Positions 1 to 8,571 of a DNA stretch of 64,000 nt are shown in pieces; the first letter of the stretch is position 1, and each line of letters begins with the position of its first letter. A program made the position numbers and the translations under genes. Under the pieces are notes generated by a model that was given only the letters and a program-made list of their open reading frames with translations, made no database searches and was not told the origin of the DNA. This DNA comes from JBBROS01 sp965213845 (GTDB lineage: Bacteria > Pseudomonadota > Alphaproteobacteria > Acetobacterales > Acetobacteraceae), in the NCBI GenBank assembly GCA_965213845.1, contig CBDCAI010000004.1:310001-374000 (forward strand). Reading direction: 5' to 3'.

Positions 1-869
1 TCCTCGACAACCGCCGCTACGCCGCCGCCCTGGACCACACGGAAGCCGGCGCCGTCATTGTCCACCCCGACATGGCCGACCGCGTCCCCGCCACCGCCGC
101 CGCCATCGTCGTCCGCGCCACGTACGAGGGCTGGGCCCGCGTCGCCGCCCTGTTCCACCCGGTCGCCCCGGGCCACCCCGGCATCCACCCCACCGCCAGC
201 GTCCACCCCGGCGCAACCATCGACCCCACGGCGGAGATCGGCCCCTTCGCCTGCATCGAGGACCGGGTCCAGGTGGCCGCCCGCTGCCACGTCGGCCCCT
301 ACGTCCACCTCGCCGCCGGCGTGGAGCTCGGGCCCGACTGCCGGGTCGGCGCCCATGTCAGCATCAGCCATGCCCTGCTCGGCGCCCGCGTCGCCCTGGC
401 ACCCGGCGTCCGAATCGGCCAGGAAGGCTTCAGCTTCGCCCATACCGCGACCGGCTTCCTGACCGTCCCGCAGCTCGGCCGCGTCATCCTCGAGGACGAC
501 GTGGAGGTCGGCGCGAACTCCACCATCGACCGCGGCTCGGTCCAGGACACCGTCATCGGCGCCGGCTCCCGCCTCGATAACTTGGTGCAGATCGGCCACA
601 ACGTCCGCCTCGGCCGCTGCTGCGTCATCGTCGCGCAGGTCGGCATCTCCGGCTCCACCGTGCTCGAGGACTTCGTGCAGGTCGGCGGCCAGGCGGCCAT
701 GGCCGGGCACCTGCGCGTGGGCAAGGGCGCACAGGTCGGCGCACAGGCCGGCCTCATCGCCGACGTCGCTCCCGGCGCCATCATGCTCGGCAGCCCCGCC
801 CAGTCCCGCCATGAGTTCTTCCGCCAGGTCGCCACCCTCAAGCGCCTCGCCAGACGCCCCACCCCCTGA
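1..869 (+). CDS. lpxD: UDP-3-O-acylglucosamine N-acyltransferase, 5' end cut by window
   Basis: LpxD adds the second 3-hydroxyacyl chain, from acyl-ACP, to UDP-3-O-acyl-glucosamine in lipid A synthesis in the cytoplasm. The reading frame is open from the window edge (first full codon at position 3), so the start lies outside. Visible are a long left-handed beta-helix of hexapeptide repeats (for example IHPTASVHPGATIDPTAEIG), the substrate-pocket motif QEGFSFA and the catalytic His in QIGHNVRLG. The C-terminal helix ends in LARRPTP. The presence of lpxD shows a Gram-negative outer membrane with LPS. The next gene follows after 32 bp on the same strand and is unrelated in function. Confidence 0.95.
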   Translation, partial: LDNRRYAAALDHTEAGAVIVHPDMADRVPATAAAIVVRATYEGWARVAALFHPVAPGHPGIHPTASVHPGATIDPTAEIGPFACIEDRVQVAARCHVGPYVHLAAGVELGPDCRVGAHVSISHALLGARVALAPGVRIGQEGFSFAHTATGFLTVPQLGRVILEDDVEVGANSTIDRGSVQDTVIGAGSRLDNLVQIGHNVRLGRCCVIVAQVGISGSTVLEDFVQVGGQAAMAGHLRVGKGAQVGAQAGLIADVAPGAIMLGSPAQSRHEFFRQVATLKRLARRPTP

Positions 870-901
870 ACCCACCCCCTGAACCCAACAGGTCCCCTCG
901 C

Positions 902-1651
902 ATGCCCGACATCCTCGGTTGGCGTCACCGCTTCGGCGTCCTCGGCCCCAGCACCAACACCGTCGTCCAGCCCGACTTCGACGACATGCGACCGGCTGGC
1001 GTCACCAACCACTACAGCCGCATCTTCACCCCGGACGCCGACGCCGTCAGCAACGAGACCTTCATCGCCGGCGCACGCCTGATCGGCGCCAACACGCTCG
1101 ACGCCGTGCGCAGCGTCATGACCAGCAGCCCCACCGCGCTGGTGATGGGCATGTCCGCCGTCACCTTCTTCGACGGCATGGCCGGCGCCGAGGCCTTCAA
1201 GGCCTCCATAGAGCGGGAGTCGGGCGGCTTGCCCGTCACCATCGGCTCCCACGCCCTCGCCGCGGCCCTCCGCGCCTACGCGGGCGTCCGGCGCGTCGCC
1301 TTCCTCAGCCCCTATTTCCCCGCCATGAACACCGAGGTCCGCCGCTACCTCACCGAAGCCGGGTTCGACGTGGGCCGCGACATCTGCCTGCAATGCCCCA
1401 AATGGACCGCCATCGCCCAGATCCCCCCCGCCACCCTGCGCGACACGATCCGCGCGCTCGATGGCGACGACGTCGACGCCATCGTCCAGGTCGGCACCAA
1501 CCTCAGCATGACCCGCTTCGCCGCCGCCGCCGAGCTGTGGCTCGGCAAACCCGTCATCGCCATCAACACCGCCACCTACTGGCACGCCCTCCGCACCGCC
1601 GGCATCCCCGACAAGGTCGCAGGCTTCGGCCGGCTGCTGGAGGAGTTCTGA
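902..1651 (+). CDS. maleate isomerase / Asp-Glu racemase superfamily protein
   Basis: A 249-residue protein of the two-domain Asp/Glu racemase superfamily that includes maleate isomerase and arylmalonate decarboxylase. The first domain has the family start (GVLGPSTNTVVQPDF) and a GMSAVTFFDG segment where active relatives usually carry the first catalytic Cys. The second domain has VQVGTNLSM where the second Cys is expected. Neither position is Cys here; the only cysteines lie in DICLQCPKW. The fold is therefore clear but a classical two-cysteine isomerase or racemase reaction is doubtful. The ATG follows lpxD by 32 bp without a strong ribosome binding site. Substrate unknown. Confidence 0.7.
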   Translation: MPDILGWRHRFGVLGPSTNTVVQPDFDDMRPAGVTNHYSRIFTPDADAVSNETFIAGARLIGANTLDAVRSVMTSSPTALVMGMSAVTFFDGMAGAEAFKASIERESGGLPVTIGSHALAAALRAYAGVRRVAFLSPYFPAMNTEVRRYLTEAGFDVGRDICLQCPKWTAIAQIPPATLRDTIRALDGDDVDAIVQVGTNLSMTRFAAAAELWLGKPVIAINTATYWHALRTAGIPDKVAGFGRLLEEF

Positions 1652-1859
1652 CCGCCCGCGAAATCAGGCATAGTGAGCCTCCCGGCGGCGGACGAGCGAC
1701 TTCCTCCACGTCACGCCGACCATGCGCTGAAGGCCGATCGGAGCGACCATCGCGACTGTCGTCTTCGGCCAGACCTGATCCTGATCGACCGCAAGCCGAC
1801 CAGACGGACCTCGACCAGATCCGCCTTGGCACAGCGAGCTTGGCTTTTGACGAAAAGAC
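1652..1859. other. intergenic region between convergent genes
   Basis: About 208 bp between the stop of the racemase-like gene and the stop of fdsA. I see no convincing gene, strong hairpin terminator or repeat. Short open frames here look like chance frames in GC-rich DNA. Confidence 0.4.
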
Positions 1860-4688
1860 CTACTCCGCCGCCACACCCACCCCCACCGCCCGCGACACCC
1901 GGGCCGCGCAGAACTTGAACTCCGGGATCTTGCCGAACGGGTCCAGCGCAGGGTTCGTCAGCAGGTTGGCCGCGGCTTCGGCGTAACAGAACGGCATGAA
2001 CACCATGTTCTCCGGCACGTCCCGGTCGCTGCGCACCTTCACGTCCACCACGCCCCGCCGGGTCTCCAGCCGGATCAGGTCGCCCGGCTCCAGGCCCTGC
2101 TTCCACAGGTCCTTCGGCGACATGAACGCCGTCGCCTCCGGCTCGATCGCGTCCAGCACCCCGGCCCGGCGCGTCATGCTGCCGGTGTGCCAATGCTCCA
2201 GCACCCGCCCGGTCGACAGCACCATCGGGTAGTCCGCATCCGGCACCTCGTCGGGCGGCACCACGCTGGCCGGCACCAGCCGGCCCCGCCCGCTCTCGGT
2301 CGGGAACCCCGCGTAGAAGATGATCTCGTGCCCCGGCACGTCCGCCCCATCCACCGGATAGGTCACCGACCCCTCCCGCTCCAGCCGCGCCCAGGTGATG
2401 TTCGCAAACGACGGCATCACTTGCGCCATCTCGGCGAAAATGGCGCTCGGGCTCCGGTAATCCCACGGCAGCCCCATCCGCCGCGCCACCTGCTCGATGA
2501 TCCACCAGTCCTGCCGCGCGTCGCCCGGCGGGTCCAGCACCGGCCGCGCCAGCTGCACCCGGCGGTCCGTGTTGGTGAACGTCCCGCTCTTTTCCGCGAA
2601 CGCCGAGGCCGGCAGCACGACATCCGCATGAAACGCCGTCTCCGTCAGGAACAGGTCCTGCACCACCAGGTGGTCCAGCATCGCCAGCGCCCCCCGCGCA
2701 TGGTTGAGGTCGGGGTCCGACATCGCCGGGTTCTCCCCCTCCACATACATGCCGCGGATGTCGCCCGCATGGATCGCCCGCATGATCTCCACCACCGTCA
2801 GGCCCCGCTCCGGGTCCAGCGTCGTGCCCCAGAACGCCTCGAAATGCGCCCGGATGTCCGCCCGCTCCACCGACTGGTAGTCCGGGTACACCATCGGGAT
2901 CAGCCCGGCATCCGATGCACCCTGCACGTTGTTCTGCCCCCGCAGCGGGTGCAGCCCCGTGCCCTTCCGCCCGATCTGCCCCGTCGTCAGCGCCAGCGCG
3001 ATCAGGCAGCGCGAGTTGTCCGTCCCGTGGATGTGCTGGCTGATCCCCATGCCCCAGAAGATCAACGACGCCTCGGACTTCGCATAGGCCCGTGCCACCT
3101 CGCGGATCGTCTCCGCCTTGATCCCGCAGACCGCCTCCATCGTCTCCGGCGAGAAGGCCTGCACCCGCTCGCGCAGCTCTGCGAAGCCCTCGGTATAGGC
3201 CTCCACGTACTGCTGGTCGGTCAGCCCTTCCTCGATGATGGTGTGCAGCATGGCATTCAGCAGCGCCACGTCCGCCCCGGGCTTGAACGCCAGGTGGCGC
3301 CACGCATGGCGGGACAGCGTCTGGCGCCGCGGGTCCATGATGATCAGCTTGGCCCCCCGCTCCTTCACCGCGTTCTTGATGAAGGTCGCCGCCACCGGGT
3401 GGTTCACCGTCGGGTTCGCCCCGATCACGATGATCACCTCCGCATCCAGCGCCGCCGAGAACGGCGCGCTGACCGCACCCGAGTTCAACCCCTCCATCAG
3501 CGCCGCGACCGAGCTTGCGTGGCACAGCCGGGTGCAGTGGTCCACGTTGTTCGACCCGAACCCGATCCGCACCAGCTTCTGGAACAGGTACGCCTCCTCG
3601 TTCGACCCCTTGGCCGAGCCGAACCCGGCCAGCGCCTTCGGCCCCCGCCCGGCCTTCACCTTCAGGAACCCGGCCGCCGCCGCGTCCAGCGCCTCGTCCC
3701 AGCTCGCCTCGCGGAAATGCGTCCACGGGTTGGCCGGGTCCACCTGGTCGGCCGCATCCTTCGGCACGTTCGCCAGCCGGATCAGCGGCTTGGTCAGCCG
3801 ATGCGGATGGTGGATGTAGTCGAAGCCGAACCGCCCCTTCACGCACAGCCGGTTCTGGTTCGCCGGCCCGTCCCGCCCCGTGGCATAGACGATGCGCTCG
3901 TCCTTCACCTCGTAGCTGACCTGGCACCCCACCCCGCAATAGGGGCACAGGCTGTTCACCGTCCGGTCGGGCCAGGTCACCCGCTCCTCCGCCTCGTTCA
4001 GGTAGGCCGCCGGCATCAGCGCCCCCGTCGGGCAGGCCTGAACGCACTCCCCGCACGCCACGCACGTGCTGGACCCCATCGCGTCGTCCATGTCGAACAC
4101 GATCTTGGCCCCGGCATTCCGATACGCCATGCCGATCACGTCGTTCACCTGAACCTCGCGGCAGGCGCGGACGCACAGGTTGCATTGGATGCAGGCATCG
4201 AGGTTCACCCGCATCGCCGGGTGGCTCGGGTCGTGCGCCCAGCGCGCCGTGGCGGGGAACCGGCTCTCCGTCACCGCCGTCTTGTCGGCCCAGCGCCAGA
4301 ACGCGCTTGTCGGGTCGTGCGACGTGGCCCGCGCCGGCTGGTCCGCCACCAGCAGCTCCATCACCATCTTCCGCGCGCCCGTCGCCCGCGCGCTGCCGGT
4401 GTGCACCTTCATGCCCACCGCAGGCATCCGCATGCACGACGGCGCAAGCACCCGCTCGCCCTCGATCTCCACCATGCACACCCGGCAGTTCCCGTCGGGC
4501 CGATACCCCAGCTCCGGCCGGTGGCACAGATGCGGGATCTCGGTACCTACCCGCCGCGCCACGTCCCACACGCTCTCACCCGCCCGCGCCCAGACCTGCA
4601 CCCCGTCCAGCTCGAACGGCAGATCCTGCATTTCAGTCGTGACATGATCGAGGTTCTGCGGGCCGACCCGCGTCGTGGAGCTGCTCAT
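1860..4688 (-). CDS. fdsA: NAD-dependent formate dehydrogenase, molybdenum alpha subunit
   Basis: A 942-residue catalytic subunit that oxidises formate to CO2 at a bis-MGD molybdenum centre and passes electrons through Fe-S clusters to the FdsB diaphorase. The N-terminus has a 2Fe-2S ferredoxin-like domain (HLCHRP, NCRVC, APSC). Next come two 4Fe-4S motif sets (ACIQCNLCVRAC and STCVACGECVQACP), and then LCPYCGVGC of the molybdopterin domain. The Mo ligand is cysteine, not selenocysteine, in VDHCTRLCHA. The C-terminal MopB binding domain is complete. The start overlaps the fdsB stop by 4 bp (ATGA), so the genes are translationally coupled. The fdsC and fdsD genes often found behind fdsA are absent; the sulfurtransferase chaperone must be encoded elsewhere. 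The neighbouring oxalate operon explains the need for formate oxidation. Confidence 0.96.
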   Translation of the reverse strand: MSSSTTRVGPQNLDHVTTEMQDLPFELDGVQVWARAGESVWDVARRVGTEIPHLCHRPELGYRPDGNCRVCMVEIEGERVLAPSCMRMPAVGMKVHTGSARATGARKMVMELLVADQPARATSHDPTSAFWRWADKTAVTESRFPATARWAHDPSHPAMRVNLDACIQCNLCVRACREVQVNDVIGMAYRNAGAKIVFDMDDAMGSSTCVACGECVQACPTGALMPAAYLNEAEERVTWPDRTVNSLCPYCGVGCQVSYEVKDERIVYATGRDGPANQNRLCVKGRFGFDYIHHPHRLTKPLIRLANVPKDAADQVDPANPWTHFREASWDEALDAAAAGFLKVKAGRGPKALAGFGSAKGSNEEAYLFQKLVRIGFGSNNVDHCTRLCHASSVAALMEGLNSGAVSAPFSAALDAEVIIVIGANPTVNHPVAATFIKNAVKERGAKLIIMDPRRQTLSRHAWRHLAFKPGADVALLNAMLHTIIEEGLTDQQYVEAYTEGFAELRERVQAFSPETMEAVCGIKAETIREVARAYAKSEASLIFWGMGISQHIHGTDNSRCLIALALTTGQIGRKGTGLHPLRGQNNVQGASDAGLIPMVYPDYQSVERADIRAHFEAFWGTTLDPERGLTVVEIMRAIHAGDIRGMYVEGENPAMSDPDLNHARGALAMLDHLVVQDLFLTETAFHADVVLPASAFAEKSGTFTNTDRRVQLARPVLDPPGDARQDWWIIEQVARRMGLPWDYRSPSAIFAEMAQVMPSFANITWARLEREGSVTYPVDGADVPGHEIIFYAGFPTESGRGRLVPASVVPPDEVPDADYPMVLSTGRVLEHWHTGSMTRRAGVLDAIEPEATAFMSPKDLWKQGLEPGDLIRLETRRGVVDVKVRSDRDVPENMVFMPFCYAEAAANLLTNPALDPFGKIPEFKFCAARVSRAVGVGVAAE

Positions 4689-6655
4689 TCTGCGGCCGCC
4701 TGCACCAGGGTTTCAGGGAAGTACCGGATCACGCACGACAGCGGGTTGCTCGCCGCCTGGCCCAGCCCGCAGATCGACGCATCGCGCATCACCTGCGCGA
4801 GCTCGTTCAGCAGCCCGGTGTCCCAGGCCCCGCGCTCCATCAGCATGCGCGCCTTCTGCGTCCCGTTGCGGCACGGCGTGCACTGCCCGCAGCTCTCGTC
4901 CTCGAAGAACCGCATCAGGTTCAGCGCCACCCCCGGGATGTCGTCCGCCTGCGAGAACACCACCACCGCCGCCGAGCCGATGAAGCAGCCATGCTTCTCC
5001 AGCGTGCCGAAGTCGAGCGGGATGTCGTCCATGCCAGCCGGCAGGATCCCGCCCGACGCGCCGCCCGGCAGATAGGCCCGGAACACGTGCCCCTCCGCCA
5101 TCCCGCCGCAGTACTCCGCGATCAGCTCCGCGACCGTGATCCCCGCCGGCGCCAGCTTCACGCCGGGCTCCCGCACCCGGCCGCTGACGGAGAAGCTCCG
5201 CAGCCCCACGCGCCCATGCCGCCCATGGCTCTTCCACCAATCGGCCCCGCGCTCCACCAGGTCCCGCACCCAATACAGCGTCTCCACGTTGTTGATCAGC
5301 GTCGGCCGCCCGAACAGCCCCACCTGATACGGGAACGGCGGCTTATGCCGCGGCAGCCCCCGCTTGCCCTCCAGGCTTTCCAGCATGGAGCTTTCCTCGC
5401 CGCAGATATACGCACCCGCCCCCCGCCGCAGATGGATGCGCGGCAGGCCTGCGGCCTCTCCTGCGACCAGCGCAGCGATCTCCCGCTGCAGGATGCCCCG
5501 CGCCACGGGATATTCGTCGCGCAGGTAGATGTAGATGTCCGCCGCCTCCACAACCAGCGCACCCAGCAGCATGCCCTCCAGAAAGCGATGCGGGTCGGTG
5601 TTGAGGTAGTGCCGGTCCTTGAAGGTGCCGGGCTCGCCCTCGTCGGCGTTGACGGCCATCAGCCGCGGCCCCGGCTCCGCCCGCACCGACCGCCACTTCC
5701 GCCCCGTCGGGAACCCGGCCCCGCCCAGGCCGCGCAACGACGCGTCGTCCAGCGCCTGCAGCAGCGCCTCCATCGGCAAAGCCCCGCTCCGCAACCGCCG
5801 CAGCAGCTGATACCCCCCCGCCGCCCCATATGCCGCGTAGTTCACGGTGTCGTCCGGCATGTGCGGGTGCGTGTCCCCCGCCGCCACGGCCGCCTGCACC
5901 GACTGCACCGTCGCCTCATGCAGGAAGTGGTGCCCCACCTCCGCCACCGGCGCCCGGTCGCACAGCCCCAAACACGGCGCCCGCACCACCCGCGTCCCGG
6001 GGCCCGCGCCCTCCGTCTGCAAGGCCGCCAGCAGCCGCTCCGCGCCGAACATCGCGCAGGTCACGCTGTCGCACACCCGGATCACCGTGGGTGCCAGGTC
6101 CGGCTCGCCCTCCTTCACGATGTCGAAATGCGCGTAGAACGTCGCCGTCTCGAACACCTCGGCGAACGACAGCCGCAGCTCGTCGGCCAGGGCCGCCAGA
6201 TGCGCGGCACTCAGCTGGTGATAGCGGTCCTGGATCAGATGCAGGTATTCGATCAGGAACTGCCGGTCCCGCGGCTGGTCGCCCAGCAGCGTCGCCACCT
6301 CGTGCAGCGCATGCGGCAGCACCTGCCGCCCCTTCGGTGTCGACTTCGCGCGGCGGCGTCCGGCCCCCGGATGCTCGAAGCGCACGACCTGCCCCGTGTG
6401 CGCTGCGCGCGCACCCTGACCCGTGTGCGCCGAGCGCACACCCTGACCCGTGTGCGCCGAGCGCACACCCTGACCCGTGTGCGCTGCGGGCACACCCTGA
6501 CCCGTGTGCGCTGCGGGCACACCCTGACCCGTGTGCGCTGCGGGCACACCCTGACCCGTGTGCGCTGCGGGCACACCCTGACCCGTGTGCGCTGCGGGCA
6601 CACCCTGACCCGTGTGCGCTGCGGGCACACCCTGACCCGTGACGGCATCCGTCAT
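4685..6655 (-). CDS. fdsB: fused FdsG-FdsB formate dehydrogenase diaphorase subunit with N-terminal repeats
   Basis: A 656-residue fusion of the gamma (NuoE-like) and beta (NuoF-like) subunits, which transfer electrons from FdsA to NAD+. Residues 1-8 are followed by nine 9-residue repeats (residues about 9-89, mostly GVPAAHTGQ). A NuoE-like thioredoxin-fold domain follows (FYAHFDIV, then the 2Fe-2S ligands in CDSVTC and CLGLC). Then comes the NuoF part with the FMN/NAD site (GLRGLGGAGFPTGRKW, NADEGEPGTFKDR, GAGAYICGEESS) and the 4Fe-4S motif ESCGQCTPCRNG. FdsG and FdsB are separate proteins in the best-studied systems. The start at 6655 is supported by AGGAGG six bases upstream, so the repeats are translated. 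fdsA follows with a 4-bp overlap. Confidence 0.93.
   Translation of the reverse strand: MTDAVTGQGVPAAHTGQGVPAAHTGQGVPAAHTGQGVPAAHTGQGVPAAHTGQGVPAAHTGQGVRSAHTGQGVRSAHTGQGARAAHTGQVVRFEHPGAGRRRAKSTPKGRQVLPHALHEVATLLGDQPRDRQFLIEYLHLIQDRYHQLSAAHLAALADELRLSFAEVFETATFYAHFDIVKEGEPDLAPTVIRVCDSVTCAMFGAERLLAALQTEGAGPGTRVVRAPCLGLCDRAPVAEVGHHFLHEATVQSVQAAVAAGDTHPHMPDDTVNYAAYGAAGGYQLLRRLRSGALPMEALLQALDDASLRGLGGAGFPTGRKWRSVRAEPGPRLMAVNADEGEPGTFKDRHYLNTDPHRFLEGMLLGALVVEAADIYIYLRDEYPVARGILQREIAALVAGEAAGLPRIHLRRGAGAYICGEESSMLESLEGKRGLPRHKPPFPYQVGLFGRPTLINNVETLYWVRDLVERGADWWKSHGRHGRVGLRSFSVSGRVREPGVKLAPAGITVAELIAEYCGGMAEGHVFRAYLPGGASGGILPAGMDDIPLDFGTLEKHGCFIGSAAVVVFSQADDIPGVALNLMRFFEDESCGQCTPCRNGTQKARMLMERGAWDTGLLNELAQVMRDASICGLGQAASNPLSCVIRYFPETLVQAAAE
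6389..6631 (-). repeat. nine in-frame 27-bp repeats in the N-terminus of FdsG-FdsB
   Basis: Nine tandem 27-bp units encode nine 9-residue units: six GVPAAHTGQ, two GVRSAHTGQ and one GARAAHTGQ. A partial tenth unit (VVRFEHPG) leads into the folded domain. The six promoter-proximal units are identical at DNA level as far as I can read, while the downstream ones are diverged. That is the usual signature of recent expansion at one end. The unit length is a multiple of three, so the frame is kept at any copy number. Confidence 0.95.
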
Positions 6656-6838
6656 CAGCGTCCTCCTGTGATCTTATGGGGCCCGTGCCGTAGTCGCCGG
6701 GCCTATTCGCTTATGCCTAGTATCGTGGTTTATAGGCCGAAGCCAAGGCCAGACCGTTCGCTCGTCGCCCATGGACTTGGCATAGACGAAGGCAATGACC
6801 CGATTGATTATCCCCGACTTCGCCGCGCCCCGCCCCTC
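6656..6838. promoter_or_regulatory. divergent intergenic region between fdsG-fdsB and mobB
   Basis: 183 bp separating the minus-strand formate dehydrogenase genes from the plus-strand cofactor genes, so it should hold both promoters. On the minus strand AGGAGG (6662-6667 reversed) sits six bases before the fdsG-fdsB ATG and fixes that start. An AT-richer stretch (about 6705-6735) is the likely promoter core, but I cannot assign -35/-10 boxes with confidence. No riboswitch is evident by eye. Confidence 0.5.
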
Positions 6839-7333
6839 ATGCGCGTAATCGGCCTCGCCGGATGGAGCGGCGCCGGCAAGACGACGCTCCTGTGCCGCCT
6901 CATCCCGGCCCTGGTCGCCCGCGGCCACACCGTCTCGACCCTGAAACACGCCCACCACGCCTTCGACGTCGACCAGCCCGGCAAGGACTCCTTCCTGCAT
7001 CGCGAGGCCGGCGCCACGGAGGTCCTGATCGGCTCCGCCGCCCGCTGGGCCCTGATGCACGAGCTGCGCGGCGCGCCGGAGCCCGAGCTGCCCGCCCTCC
7101 TCGCCCGCCTCGGCCCCGTCGACCTCGTCCTCGTCGAAGGCTTCAAGCGCGGCACCCACCGCAAGATCGAGGTGCACCGCGCCGCCGTCGGCAAGCCCCT
7201 GCTCCACCCCGACGACCCCTCCATCGTCGCCATCGCCGCCGACCCCGTCGAACCCGCCCCCATCCCGTCCCTCTCGCTCGACGCCATCGAGGCCATCGCC
7301 GACCTGGTGCTCCGCCTCGCCGGGCCTGCCTGA
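6839..7333 (+). CDS. mobB: molybdopterin-guanine dinucleotide biosynthesis adaptor protein
   Basis: A 164-residue P-loop GTP-binding protein that assists attachment of GMP to molybdopterin for the bis-MGD cofactor. Seen are Walker A (GWSGAGKTTL) at residues about 7-16, the substrate-side motif TLKHAHHAFDVDQPGKDS, and the family signature VEGFKRG. The ATG gives the standard MobB N-terminus (MRVIGLAGWSG); the frame is open much further upstream but without homology. moeA follows with a one-base overlap (TGATG). Divergent placement next to the formate dehydrogenase supports a role in supplying its molybdenum cofactor. Confidence 0.94.
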   Translation: MRVIGLAGWSGAGKTTLLCRLIPALVARGHTVSTLKHAHHAFDVDQPGKDSFLHREAGATEVLIGSAARWALMHELRGAPEPELPALLARLGPVDLVLVEGFKRGTHRKIEVHRAAVGKPLLHPDDPSIVAIAADPVEPAPIPSLSLDAIEAIADLVLRLAGPA

Positions 7334-8562
7334 TGGCGCAGCTCTCCGACGACTGCTTCGCCTTCGGGGGCCGCCTCCAGACCGTCGACGCAGCCCTCGC
7401 CACCATCGCCGCCGGCGTCCCCTGCGTCGCCGGCACGGAAACGGTCCCCTTGATGCAGGCCGATGGCCGCGTCCTGGCGCACGACCTGGTGGCCCCCCTC
7501 GACCTGCCCCCCTTCGCCAATGCCGCCGTCGACGGCTACGCCGTCCGCCTGATCGACCTCGGCACCGAGCCCCTGCCGATCCAGGGCCGCCTGGCCGCCG
7601 GCGCCCCCGCCCCGCCGCTGCAGCCGGGGACCGCCATGCGCATCTTCACCGGGGCCGCCCTGCCGCCCGGGGCCGACACGATCTTCATGCAGGAGGATGT
7701 GACCCTGCACAACGACCAGGTCCTGCTGCCCCCGGGCCTGCGACCCGGCGCCAACACCCGCCCCGCCGGCGAGGACATCGGGGCCGGCGCCCTCGCCCTG
7801 CCCGCCGGCCGCCGCCTCCGCCCGCAGGACGTCGCCCTGGCCGCCGCCCTCGGACAGGCCACCCTCACCGTCCGCCGCCCGCTCCGCGTCGCCCTGTGCT
7901 CCACCGGTGACGAGCTGGTGGACCCGCCCGCACCCCCAGGCCCCGCCCAGCGCTGGGACAGCAACCGCGTCCTGCTGGCCCTGCTGTGCCGCCGCGCCGG
8001 GGCGGAGGTCACCGACCTCGGCATCCTGCGCGACCGCCGCGACACCATCGCCGCCGCCTTGGCCGAAGCCGCCCCCGCCCACGACCTGGTCCTGACCTCC
8101 GGCGGCGTCTCGGCCGGCGAGGAGGACCATGTCCGCGCCGCCGTCGAGCAGGCCGGCCGCCTCGTGTTCTGGCGCGTGGCGATCAAGCCCGGCCGCCCCG
8201 TCGCCATGGGGCAGCTGGACGGCGCCCTGTTCCTGGGCCTGCCCGGCAACCCCGTGGCCGCCTTCGTCACCTTCGTCCGCATCGCCCGGCCGCTGCTGGC
8301 AGCCCTGGGCGGGCAGGAACCGCCGGCCACCCAGACCCTGCCGGTCCTGGCGGGCTTCGCCTACCGCAAGAAACCCGGCCGCCGCGAATATGTCCGCGTC
8401 CGCCTCGGCCCCGGCCGCGTCGCCCACAAGCACCCCGTCGAGGGCGCCGGGATCCTGACATCCCTCACCCAGGCGGACGGCCTGGTCGAGCTGCCGGACG
8501 ACCTCACGACCGTCGCGCCCGGCGACACGCTCGACTTCCTCGGTTTCGCCTCGCTCCTGTAG
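7333..8562 (+). CDS. moeA: molybdopterin molybdenumtransferase
   Basis: A 409-residue MoeA that inserts molybdate into adenylylated molybdopterin. Typical motifs are present: NAAVDGYAV in domain I, the MogA-like domain with GDELV and TSGGVSAGEEDHV, and LPGNPVAAFVTF near residue 300. The C-terminal beta-barrel domain IV (REYVRVRLG) is complete. It overlaps the mobB stop by one base and ends 9 bp before the convergent oxlT stop. With mobB it forms a two-gene cofactor operon facing away from the formate dehydrogenase genes. Confidence 0.96.
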   Translation: MAQLSDDCFAFGGRLQTVDAALATIAAGVPCVAGTETVPLMQADGRVLAHDLVAPLDLPPFANAAVDGYAVRLIDLGTEPLPIQGRLAAGAPAPPLQPGTAMRIFTGAALPPGADTIFMQEDVTLHNDQVLLPPGLRPGANTRPAGEDIGAGALALPAGRRLRPQDVALAAALGQATLTVRRPLRVALCSTGDELVDPPAPPGPAQRWDSNRVLLALLCRRAGAEVTDLGILRDRRDTIAAALAEAAPAHDLVLTSGGVSAGEEDHVRAAVEQAGRLVFWRVAIKPGRPVAMGQLDGALFLGLPGNPVAAFVTFVRIARPLLAALGGQEPPATQTLPVLAGFAYRKKPGRREYVRVRLGPGRVAHKHPVEGAGILTSLTQADGLVELPDDLTTVAPGDTLDFLGFASLL

Positions 8563-8571
8563 GAACCGCGC

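Noticed and set aside
1652..1859. Small plus-strand gene starting near 1673
   Set aside because: Basic low-complexity translation, no ribosome binding site, and it overlaps the end of fdsA.
2187..5075. A 962-codon plus-strand frame opposite fdsA
   Set aside because: Low-complexity His/Arg/Pro translation; fdsA on the other strand has all Fe-S and Mo motifs.
6389..6631. Possible CRISPR array
   Set aside because: Units are head-to-tail without spacers and keep a reading frame, so it is a protein repeat. The same reasoning (no spacers) excludes the other tandem arrays.
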